A stretch of 64,000 bases of DNA from Thermocaproicibacter sp041859875 (GTDB taxonomy: Bacteria > Bacillota > Clostridia > Oscillospirales > Acutalibacteraceae), in the NCBI GenBank assembly GCA_041859875.1, contig JBFLFY010000001.1, positions 62,001-126,000 on the forward strand. Direction: 5' to 3'. Within the stretch, counting starts at the first letter, position 1; every line of letters begins with the position of its first letter. A model generated the notes under the pieces. It worked only from the letters and a program-made list of their open reading frames with translations. It was not told the DNA's origin and made no database searches. The translations under genes and the position numbers were made by a program. Shown here piece after piece: positions 24,150-31,495 of the stretch.

Positions 24150-25517
24150 TTGAAAACAGACGGCAAGGAAGGCAAAAAGCAAACTGCCATAAAAAAGCCG
24201 AAGGTCACTTTTAAAGATAAAGAGGCCGGTTCGTACTTTATTATGGGCTTTGCCAATCTGGTCAATCACCAAATTGTAAAAGGACTTTTGTTTCTTTTCC
24301 TGGAAATTGCCTACATAGTCTTTATGGCAACAAAAGGTGTCACTTTAATCCAGGGCCTTTATACGCTTGGCACAAAAAAACAAGGATGGGCGATAATCCC
24401 CGGGCAGCTCCTTCCGGTTTTACAGAGGGGCGACAATTCCATGCTGTTCCTTATTTACGGAATTGCGGCGCTGGTCGTTACGGGCCTGTTTATTCTTCTG
24501 TATTTTGTGAACCTTTCCAGTGCCCGGCAGGTGATGATGATCCGCAAAAGCGGAAAGCGTCCGGTGAACTTCCATGGGGACTTCCGTGCGCTGGCAGACG
24601 GACGTTTCCACGTAACAATGCTTTCGCTTCCTGTTCTTGGAATTCTGTTTTTTACTGCTTTGCCGATTGTTTTCATGATCCTGATTGCGTTCACAAACTA
24701 CGACAGCGCGCATCAGGTCCCCGGCAACCTGTTCACATGGGTTGGGCTTTCTAACTTTGTAAGTCTTCTGGGCGGAAACCAGCTTCTTTCCGGCACATTC
24801 GGCCACGTTTTGGCATGGACGCTGGTTTGGGCTTTTTTTGCAACGTTTACCAACTACTTCCTTGGTATTATTGTTGCATTGATGATAAACAAGAAGGGAA
24901 TCCGTTTTAAGGGAATGTGGCGTTCCATCCTTGTTACCACCATTGCAATTCCACAGTTTATCTCGCTGCTGGTCATGCAGAATATGTTCAACCTGTATGG
25001 CCCAATTAACCAAGTGCTTGTTTCTATGGGCTGCAGCCGTATCGATTTTCTCGGAGGCGACCCTACAACCGCGCGCATTGTGGTATTGCTTGTAAACCTT
25101 TGGATTGGCATTCCGTACACCATGCTGATAACTTCCGGCATTTTGATGAACATTCCGCAGGAACTTTATGAATCTGCAAAAATGGACGGTGCTTCCCCAA
25201 TTCAGATTTTCTTCAAGATTACGCTGCCATATGTTCTGTTTGTAACGGCGCCATACCTGATTACGCAGTTTATTGGCAACCTGAACAACTTTAACGTCAT
25301 CTTCCTTCTGACCGGCGGTGCGCCAAATACAACGGATTATTACCAGGCCGGCAAGACGGACTTGCTTGTTACATGGCTGTACAAACTGACTGTAAACAAC
25401 TATGATTATAATCTTGCTTCCACCATTGGTATTTTGTCGTTTATTATCTGTGCGGTGTTTTCCCTTATTGCATATCACCACACTTCTTCTTACAGCAAGG
25501 AGGAGGAATTTCAATGA
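24150..25517 (+). CDS. Maltodextrin ABC transporter permease, MalF-like
   Basis: The ~455-residue membrane protein has an extended N-terminal region with two or three helices before the permease core, as in Gram-positive MalF. The BPD_transp_1 EAA loop is seen as EALYES-like ELYESAKMDGASPIQIFFKI, the cytoplasmic loop contacting the ATPase. It ends with FSLIAYHHTSSYSKEEEF. The TTG at 24150 is chosen because GGGGTGG lies six bases upstream; a GTG at 24141 sits inside that site. Four-base overlap with malG. Confidence 0.9.
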   Translation: MKTDGKEGKKQTAIKKPKVTFKDKEAGSYFIMGFANLVNHQIVKGLLFLFLEIAYIVFMATKGVTLIQGLYTLGTKKQGWAIIPGQLLPVLQRGDNSMLFLIYGIAALVVTGLFILLYFVNLSSARQVMMIRKSGKRPVNFHGDFRALADGRFHVTMLSLPVLGILFFTALPIVFMILIAFTNYDSAHQVPGNLFTWVGLSNFVSLLGGNQLLSGTFGHVLAWTLVWAFFATFTNYFLGIIVALMINKKGIRFKGMWRSILVTTIAIPQFISLLVMQNMFNLYGPINQVLVSMGCSRIDFLGGDPTTARIVVLLVNLWIGIPYTMLITSGILMNIPQELYESAKMDGASPIQIFFKITLPYVLFVTAPYLITQFIGNLNNFNVIFLLTGGAPNTTDYYQAGKTDLLVTWLYKLTVNNYDYNLASTIGILSFIICAVFSLIAYHHTSSYSKEEEFQ

Positions 25518-26368
25518 AACATTCAAACCAGCGTATGCGAAAGCATGTCGCAAATGCTTTTATCTATCTGTTCCTGATTATTATTTCTGTCATATGGTTG
25601 ATTCCGGTTCTATGGGTACTCGTTACGTCGTTTCGTGTTGAAGGCGGCTCCTTTACGGCGCAGTTCTTCCCGGAACACTGGACGCTGGACAATTATACGA
25701 GGCTTTGGAGCAATACGGTTTTCCCATTTAAGAATTGGTTTATCAACACATTTTGGGTAGCGTGTGCTTCCTGTGCTATCAGCACATTCTTTACACTTTC
25801 GGTGGCATACGTCATTTCGCGCCTCCGCTTTACATTTCGCAAGACGTATATGAACCTTGCAATGATTCTTGGTATGTTCCCGGGCTTTATGTCAATGATT
25901 GCCGTGTACTTTATCCTGAAAGCGATTGGGCTGACTCAGAACCTCTGGGCATTGGTGATTCAGTATTCTGCGGGTGCAGGCCTCGGCTTTTACATTGCCA
26001 AAGGCTTCTTTGACACGATTCCGCGGTCGCTGGATGAAGCGGCAAAAATTGATGGGGCAACGAATGCACAGGTGTTCCTGCACATTATTATGCCGAACTC
26101 TGGCCCGATTGTGGTGTATACAGCGCTTATGGCGTTCATGGCGCCTTGGGGCGACTTCATTTTCTCCAACGTCATCATGGGCGACAATTACAGCAAATGG
26201 ACGGTTGCCATTGGCCTGTACCAGATGATTCAGAAGAATAATATTTACAACAACTTTACGCAGTTTAATGCTGCGTGCGTGTGTATCGGTGTTCCTATTA
26301 TGATTCTCTTCTTTGTACTGCAGCGGTTTTATGTGGAAGGAATCACAGGCGGCGCAGTCAAAGGTTAA
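25514..26368 (+). CDS. Maltodextrin ABC transporter permease, MalG-like
   Basis: The 284-residue protein has six membrane helices and the EAA motif RSLDEAAKIDGATNAQVFLH. The N-terminus HVANAFIYLFLIIISVIWLI and C-terminal QRFYVEGITGGAVKG are characteristic of MalG. It pairs with the MalF-like subunit. The ATG overlaps the malF stop (ATGA) and AAGGAGGAGG lies in the end of malF. No ATPase gene follows; in Firmicutes a shared MsmX-type ATPase commonly energises such importers. Confidence 0.92.
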   Translation: MKHSNQRMRKHVANAFIYLFLIIISVIWLIPVLWVLVTSFRVEGGSFTAQFFPEHWTLDNYTRLWSNTVFPFKNWFINTFWVACASCAISTFFTLSVAYVISRLRFTFRKTYMNLAMILGMFPGFMSMIAVYFILKAIGLTQNLWALVIQYSAGAGLGFYIAKGFFDTIPRSLDEAAKIDGATNAQVFLHIIMPNSGPIVVYTALMAFMAPWGDFIFSNVIMGDNYSKWTVAIGLYQMIQKNNIYNNFTQFNAACVCIGVPIMILFFVLQRFYVEGITGGAVKG

Positions 26369-26379
26369 TTTTAGGCAAA

Positions 26380-26410
26380 AAAGCGCAGTTTCGTAACTGC
26401 GCTTTCTTTT
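26380..26410 (+). terminator. Terminator after malG
   Basis: AAAGCGCAGTT (26380-26390) pairs with AACTGCGCTTT (26395-26405) around a TCGT loop; TTTCTTTTT follows. Confidence 0.85.
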
Positions 26411-26438
26411 TGCCGGACTATTTTTACGGAGATGAACT

Positions 26439-28238
26439 ATGATGGGCAAAAGAGGAAAACAATTTATCGCCATAAGCCTTGCGTTTCTTCTGGCAGTGCT
26501 CCCATGCGGCTGCGCAGGCAAAAATAATGCCAATACAAATACAGCCCCCAAAAGCAAATTCGCGTTTACTTGGGAGAACGCTTCCGTGTATTTTCTGTTG
26601 ACCGACCGATTCCGTAACGGCAATAAGGCAAATGACCACTCCTATGGCAGAAGCCTTGACCAAAACGGAAAGCCGGTTCCCGGCTGGGAAGAAAGTGCCG
26701 GAAGTTTTCACGGCGGAGATTTTGCCGGGGTAACTCAGAAAATAAACGCTGGCTATTTTAACAAACTTGGCGTAAACGCAATCTGGATTACCCCACCGTT
26801 TGAGCAGGTGCATGGTTTTCACTCAATGGATGGCCTTGCATTTTATGCATATCACGGGTATTGGGCGCTTGATTTTACTCAGCCGGATGCAAACTATGGC
26901 ACGAAGGAAGAGTTCCGTACGATGGTGGATGCGGCTCATAAACACGGAATCCGAATTGTCATGGATGTTGTTCTAAACCACCCGGGCTATGCCACCATGA
27001 AAGATGCGGAAGAGTATGGCTTCGGCCAGTATAAAAAAGACTGGAAATCCTATTATTTTGGCGATCCGTCCTCGCTGAGCAGCCAGGCGGAAAGCTCTTA
27101 TGCCGACGATTCCTCTAAAAACTGGAACAGCTGGTGGGGAAGCGACTGGGTTCGTACGGCCGCGCCTTTTGCAGGGTACGAAAACGGAGGAACTGAGGAG
27201 CTTACACAGTGCCTTGCCGGCCTGCCGGATTTTAAGAATGAAAGCAGTAAAACCGTTCCGCTTCCTGCGCTGCTGAAAACAAAGTGGAAAAAGGAAGGCA
27301 GGCTTGAAAAAGAACAGAAAGAGCTGAATGACTTTTTCCGCGAAAATAATCTAAAGCCAACGGTGCTGAATTACGAGATTAAATGGCTTACTGACTGGGT
27401 TCGCGAGTATGGGGTAGACGGATTCCGCTGTGACACGGCAAAATACGTCCAGAAGGATGACTGGGCGCAGCTGAAAGAGTATTCCCAGAAGGCACTTGAC
27501 ACATGGCGTAAAAACAATTCTTCCAAAGTGCTGGACAAAACACAGTTTTGGACGGTAGGGGAAGTCTGGGGGCATGGAGTCGAAAAAGATGATTATTTTA
27601 CAGCCGGAAAATTTGACGCCCTTATCAATTTCAGCTTTCGCCAAAATGTTATGAATCGCTCGCTTCTTCCGGATACTTATGACTACATGGCGAAAACACT
27701 GCGTTCTGAAAAAAATTTTAATGTGCTGAGCTATATTTCCTCACACGATGATGCACTTTTTACTCGTTCCGATTTAATTAACGGAGGGAATTATTTGTTG
27801 CTGGCACCTGGTGCTATACAGATTTATTATGGCGATGAATCAGCACGGGAGCGCCAATGGAAAAACCTTTCTGCCAATGATTTGACCCTTCGAAGCAATA
27901 TGAATTGGAGCAGCGTGAACCAAAAGGTGCTGAAACATTGGCAAACTGTTGGCTGCTTTCGCGGCAGGCACCCGGCTGTAGGCGCAGGCAGACAGACGAT
28001 TTTAAGCCGGTCGCCTTTCGAATTTGCACGGGTTTGGTCTTCCGGAAAAGGTACCGACCGCATTATTGTAGCTCTTGCGGCTGCAAATAAAGCCATCAGT
28101 ATCCCCGTGAAAGCTGTCTTTAAAGATGGCGAAATGGTGCGTAACGCTTATGACGGAAGCACCGCAGCAGTAAAAAACCAGGTGGTAACGTTTCAGAGCG
28201 GAGAAAATGGAACAATCCTTCTGGAGTCCTGTAACTGA
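26439..28238 (+). CDS. Lipoprotein alpha-amylase (GH13)
   Basis: The 599-residue protein has a signal sequence ending LPCGC, with the probable lipidated Cys at 25 and a short Asn/Thr linker, so it should be displayed on the outer face of the membrane. The GH13 barrel has WENASVYFLLTDRF, IVMDVVLNHPGYAT, the nucleophile Asp in GFRCDTAKYVQ, the acid/base Glu in FWTVGEVWGHG and the stabiliser in SYISSHDDALF. It resembles extracellular alpha-amylases of enteric and clostridial type. A C-terminal beta domain follows. It lies after a terminator downstream of malG and probably has its own transcript or read-through. Confidence 0.9.
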   Translation: MMGKRGKQFIAISLAFLLAVLPCGCAGKNNANTNTAPKSKFAFTWENASVYFLLTDRFRNGNKANDHSYGRSLDQNGKPVPGWEESAGSFHGGDFAGVTQKINAGYFNKLGVNAIWITPPFEQVHGFHSMDGLAFYAYHGYWALDFTQPDANYGTKEEFRTMVDAAHKHGIRIVMDVVLNHPGYATMKDAEEYGFGQYKKDWKSYYFGDPSSLSSQAESSYADDSSKNWNSWWGSDWVRTAAPFAGYENGGTEELTQCLAGLPDFKNESSKTVPLPALLKTKWKKEGRLEKEQKELNDFFRENNLKPTVLNYEIKWLTDWVREYGVDGFRCDTAKYVQKDDWAQLKEYSQKALDTWRKNNSSKVLDKTQFWTVGEVWGHGVEKDDYFTAGKFDALINFSFRQNVMNRSLLPDTYDYMAKTLRSEKNFNVLSYISSHDDALFTRSDLINGGNYLLLAPGAIQIYYGDESARERQWKNLSANDLTLRSNMNWSSVNQKVLKHWQTVGCFRGRHPAVGAGRQTILSRSPFEFARVWSSGKGTDRIIVALAAANKAISIPVKAVFKDGEMVRNAYDGSTAAVKNQVVTFQSGENGTILLESCN

Positions 28239-28248
28239 TGGTATAAAA

Positions 28249-28287
28249 ACAGCTCCGGTTTGCAGAATCTCTGCAAACCGGAGCTGT
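28249..28287. terminator. Bidirectional terminator between amylase and cyclase genes
   Basis: A perfect 17-bp stem (28249-28265 with 28271-28287) has a 5-base loop. The minus-strand side carries TTTTTATAC, making it a strong terminator for the convergent diguanylate cyclase gene. Confidence 0.88.
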
Positions 28288-28313
28288 ATCTCTGTCATAG
28301 TTTCTATCATAAA

Positions 28314-29681
28314 TTACGGCTGACCAGGTGTGGAATTGTCAATAGGCTTAATATGGGGAACATAGTTTTTTTCGTCCAGCTTTTCTTTTTCGGGTGTTGC
28401 CCCGTATTCGCTGCCGAAACGCCCGCCATAAAAATAGAACTGATTTCTTCCATGCTCTTTGGAATGGTAAAGCGCTATGTCAGACTTCTTAAAAAGCTCA
28501 AGGTAAGAGCTGCCGTCTTTTGGGTAAAGCGAAACGCCAATGCTGCCACTTATGCGGTAATTTGGATCTTCCAGCCGAATCTGGTTGAAGTAGCACCCAA
28601 TCGAGTGCAGCTTATCCAGAAGAGCCTGCGTATTTGTCACATCTTTCATAAGGACCAGAAATTCATCTCCGCCAACGCGGCCTACAATGTCGCTTGCACG
28701 GAAGAGGGCAAGCAGTTTCCGCGCAACTTCGGTAAGAGCAACGTCACCTTGTGTGTGGCCGAGCGTATCGTTAATATTTTTAAAGTGGTCAATATCAACC
28801 ATAATAACAGCGTTCGTTTTTTCATGCCCGTCGCCTTGCAGGTAACGGTCTATCAGTTCCTGCGTCACTGTTTTATTGTAAAGGCATGTCAAGGCGTCTT
28901 TCTGCGATTTGTCAAGAATCTTTATTTCCTGCCTTTTGCGTGCGTCAATATTCTTTATGTAGCCAATAATTTTCAGGCTGTCCTTTGTGGTGTTCAAAAA
29001 GACAATGGAAGCGGAGTACCACATGAATTGGCCGGACTGATTTGTCTGCCGATATTCCAGCGTAACTTCAGGGCAGTTGTTTTTTTGGTAATTTTCCATG
29101 AGGTTCTTCTGGGAAAAAGTGCGGCAGAATTTTTCTGCATCATCTTTGTAAACAGCATTTTTCGCAATGAGATGAATCATTTCATCATAGATTTCCGTAT
29201 GCAGAAACGAAAATCTTTTGCTGTAGATTTCAGCGCCGTAAAGCAGGCGGTTATGAGAAAGATCAGCCTCGAAGACCCGCTCGCAGGTCAGCTCTAGCGC
29301 AGAGCGGTAAATCTTTTCATTTTCATAGAGCTGGTTCTGCAGCACTCGGTTTTCCGAAAGCTCATTCATCTGGTTTTCAATACAATTCATCAGCTCATTA
29401 AAAGAAAGGCTCAAACGTTTAAAATTAAAATCGAAACAGCTGCATGAAAAGCGCGCACGGTAATCACCGCGGACAGCCCGGTGGATGGTGCGGATAAAGT
29501 TCTGTATCGACCGCGACACAAAAAGTTTCCACAGCAGAATGAGCAGCAGCGCCTGCGTAATCATGGCAACCGCTATGTGGCTGGGCAGGAGTGGCACCTG
29601 AAACGCATTTGAGCAAGCTAAGAGGATAACATAGGGCGGTACAAATGAAAGCAGAATAAGTCCCCAAGATTTGTCTTTCAA
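28314..29681 (-). CDS. Membrane-bound diguanylate cyclase with PAS-like and GGDEF domains
   Basis: The 455-residue protein has two N-terminal membrane helices (GLILLSFVPPYVILLACS; HIAVAMITQALLLILLW), a HAMP-like linker, a PAS-like sensor region (residues ~115-255, LTCERVFEADLSHNRLLY to IIGYIKNIDARKRQE) and a GGDEF domain. MVDIDHFKNINDTLGHTQGD gives the metal-binding Asp, and FRASDIVGRVGGDEFLVLM contains both the intact GGDEF active site and the RxxD inhibitory site. It should make c-di-GMP from two GTP with product inhibition. The TTG start follows GGAGG by eight bases. Its leader carries a c-di-GMP-I riboswitch, giving feedback on its own expression. Confidence 0.93.
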   Translation of the reverse strand: MKDKSWGLILLSFVPPYVILLACSNAFQVPLLPSHIAVAMITQALLLILLWKLFVSRSIQNFIRTIHRAVRGDYRARFSCSCFDFNFKRLSLSFNELMNCIENQMNELSENRVLQNQLYENEKIYRSALELTCERVFEADLSHNRLLYGAEIYSKRFSFLHTEIYDEMIHLIAKNAVYKDDAEKFCRTFSQKNLMENYQKNNCPEVTLEYRQTNQSGQFMWYSASIVFLNTTKDSLKIIGYIKNIDARKRQEIKILDKSQKDALTCLYNKTVTQELIDRYLQGDGHEKTNAVIMVDIDHFKNINDTLGHTQGDVALTEVARKLLALFRASDIVGRVGGDEFLVLMKDVTNTQALLDKLHSIGCYFNQIRLEDPNYRISGSIGVSLYPKDGSSYLELFKKSDIALYHSKEHGRNQFYFYGGRFGSEYGATPEKEKLDEKNYVPHIKPIDNSTPGQP

Positions 29682-29740
29682 TAAAATAGCCTCCGTTCGT
29701 TACATAGGGCTGCAGGCTATGACCTGCAATCCATGTAAAA

Positions 29741-29825
29741 ACTGTGCAGCCAGGCTGACATGCATTTTACTGTTTAGTCCCTATAGCTTTGCGGCTTCCG
29801 GCTTTTGCCGGAGTTGCTGATGGCT
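29741..29825 (-). ncRNA. c-di-GMP-I (GEMM) riboswitch
   Basis: Read on the minus strand, CAGCAACT is followed by the CCGGC-AAAA-GCCGG hairpin. Next comes the hallmark CCGCAAAGCTATAGGGACTAAA-type core, here read in two pieces: GCAAAGC then AGGGACTAAA. A final GTCAGCCTGGCTGC segment follows, whose strands can close the junction with CAGC. This is the order and spacing of GEMM-I aptamers. It lies in a ~180-base leader between a good promoter and the cyclase RBS. A small TGCAGG/CCTGCA hairpin (around 29711-29729) between aptamer and RBS is the likely expression platform, though whether ligand turns expression on or off cannot be read directly. Confidence 0.88.
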
Positions 29826-29867
29826 GAAATTGAATAGAACAGCGATCAATATTCTATTGTGATTAAT

Positions 29868-29896
29868 ATTATAGTGTTGAAAAAAGTATAATGCAA
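29868..29896 (-). promoter_or_regulatory. Promoter of the diguanylate cyclase leader
   Basis: On the minus strand TTGCAT (29891-29896), a 17-base spacer and TATAAT (29868-29873). Transcription would start near 29861 and run through the riboswitch. Confidence 0.8.
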
Positions 29897-30120
29897 GGGA
29901 AAAATTAAGCAGTAGAACTATGGGCACCATACAGTAGGTTATGCGGCGTAGCTCTCGTGCTATTACAGAACATTGTGCGACTGGGCATCCAATATTCCTT
30001 GATATTTGATACTAATACTTATTGTAGCGTTATTACCTAATAAATGCAATAGAAACGTTAAAATTATTTAAATTAACGAAAAAAGAGCTGAATTATTTAT
30101 CATCCAGCATAAAAATAATA
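29897..30120. other. Non-coding stretch upstream of the cyclase promoter
   Basis: This AT-rich interval lies between the cyclase promoter and the terminator of the dehydratase operon. I see no open frame with a ribosome binding site, no repeat and no recognisable RNA. Confidence 0.4.
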
Positions 30121-30175
30121 AAAAAGCACCGCAGGCGAAAGTGCAGAACAAGCACCCTACCTGCGATGTTTTTTG
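30121..30175 (-). terminator. Terminator of the activase/dehydratase operon
   Basis: On the minus strand CATCGCAGG pairs with CCTGCGGTG (with one G-U) around an inner hairpin, followed by CTTTTTTATT. Confidence 0.8.
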
Positions 30176-30196
30176 AAAACGTTGTTTTGAAAAAGG

Positions 30197-31495
30197 TTAT
30201 TTCTTTTCCGCCGATTCCTGCAGCTTTTCCCGTGCAACGGCAAGCATCAGTTTAATGCGGTTCTCCTGGTTTACTCTGGTTGCACTTGGGTCATAGTCTA
30301 TCGGCACAATATTGGAATTTTCGTCTATCGCCTTAATCCGGTGAATCATGCCTTTTCCGCAGATATGGTTCGGCAGGCAGCCAAAAGGCTGTGTACAGAC
30401 GATGTTTTCATAGCCGGACTCCGAAAGCTCCAGCATTTCGGCTGTAAGAAGCCAGCCTTCACCCATTTTGTCGCCGTAACCGATTACACCTTTTACAAGG
30501 CCTTTTACGTGTGCATACGGCGCCGGAGCCTGGTAACGCGGCTCACTTTTCACAGCGGCAATCAGTGCATTCTGCATTTCGTTCAGGTACTGGAAAAGAA
30601 TGTGGCAGACAAAATATTTTATGGGATTTCCGCCATAGAGTTTAATATCGTCAAGGCGGTTGTCAACTTTAAACAAGGCAAAATTCATCAGGCCGGGGAC
30701 ATTGACTTCGCAGTCCTGCTCCCGCAGAAAGTCTTCCAAATGGTTATTTCCAAGAGAAGAATATTTTACATAGATTTCACCCACAACGCCGACTTTCACT
30801 TTTGGAACCTTGTTAATTTTAATCGTGGCAAAATCTTTCACAATCTGGAAAAGGATTTGCTTTTGCTGCTTTCGTGAAAGTGCTTTTCCGTGGTTAAACT
30901 GGTCGGTTAGGTACTCACTCCATTTTTCAACTTTTTGGTTGCTTTCACCCTTATGAACTTCATAGGCTTCCGTCTGATTGCGCAGAAGCATCAGTGCGTC
31001 GCCGTAAACCATGGCTGCAATGAATTTGCGAATCATTGGCAGTGTAATGTGAAAGCCCGGGTTGCTCTCCAAAAACGAGAGATTCATTGAAATAACGGGG
31101 ACCTGTTCCAGCCCGGCTTTTTTAAGAGCTTTCCGCAGCAGGTGAATATAATTTGACGCACGGCATCCGCCGCCTGTCTGAGTAATTACGAGGGCTGTTT
31201 TATTTACGTCGTATTTGCCCGAATGCAACGCGTCTATGAACTGGCCTATTACAAGCAGAGCTGGGTAACAGGTGTCGTTATGAACGTATTTCAACCCTTC
31301 CTGCACAATGTTGGGGCCGCTTGTGTCCAGCAGTTCAAAATTGTAGCCACAGTTTTTCAGCACGTTGATAATCAGTCGGAAATGAATCGGTGCCATCATA
31401 GGGGCAAGAATGGTATACTCTTTTTTCATTTCCTTTGTAAAAAGCAGTCGGCCGTTCTTTGCATATTTTAATTTTGCCAAATCCGGATTCCTCAT
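30197..31495 (-). CDS. 2-hydroxyacyl-CoA dehydratase-type (HgdB-like) protein
   Basis: The 432-residue protein resembles the C-terminal part of 'acyl-CoA dehydratase activase-related' proteins. KEYTILAPMMAPIHFRLIIN opens the fold, NDTCYPALLVIGQFIDAL and TQTGGGCRASNYIHLLRKAL supply cluster-type cysteines, and VCTQPFGCLPNHICGKGMI adds further conserved Cys. Related proteins form radical-based 2-hydroxyacyl-CoA dehydratases with a [4Fe-4S] cluster, but this subgroup has no proven substrate. In many genomes it is fused to the preceding activase; here the two are separate with a 4-base ATGA overlap. Confidence 0.8.
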   Translation of the reverse strand: MRNPDLAKLKYAKNGRLLFTKEMKKEYTILAPMMAPIHFRLIINVLKNCGYNFELLDTSGPNIVQEGLKYVHNDTCYPALLVIGQFIDALHSGKYDVNKTALVITQTGGGCRASNYIHLLRKALKKAGLEQVPVISMNLSFLESNPGFHITLPMIRKFIAAMVYGDALMLLRNQTEAYEVHKGESNQKVEKWSEYLTDQFNHGKALSRKQQKQILFQIVKDFATIKINKVPKVKVGVVGEIYVKYSSLGNNHLEDFLREQDCEVNVPGLMNFALFKVDNRLDDIKLYGGNPIKYFVCHILFQYLNEMQNALIAAVKSEPRYQAPAPYAHVKGLVKGVIGYGDKMGEGWLLTAEMLELSESGYENIVCTQPFGCLPNHICGKGMIHRIKAIDENSNIVPIDYDPSATRVNQENRIKLMLAVAREKLQESAEKK

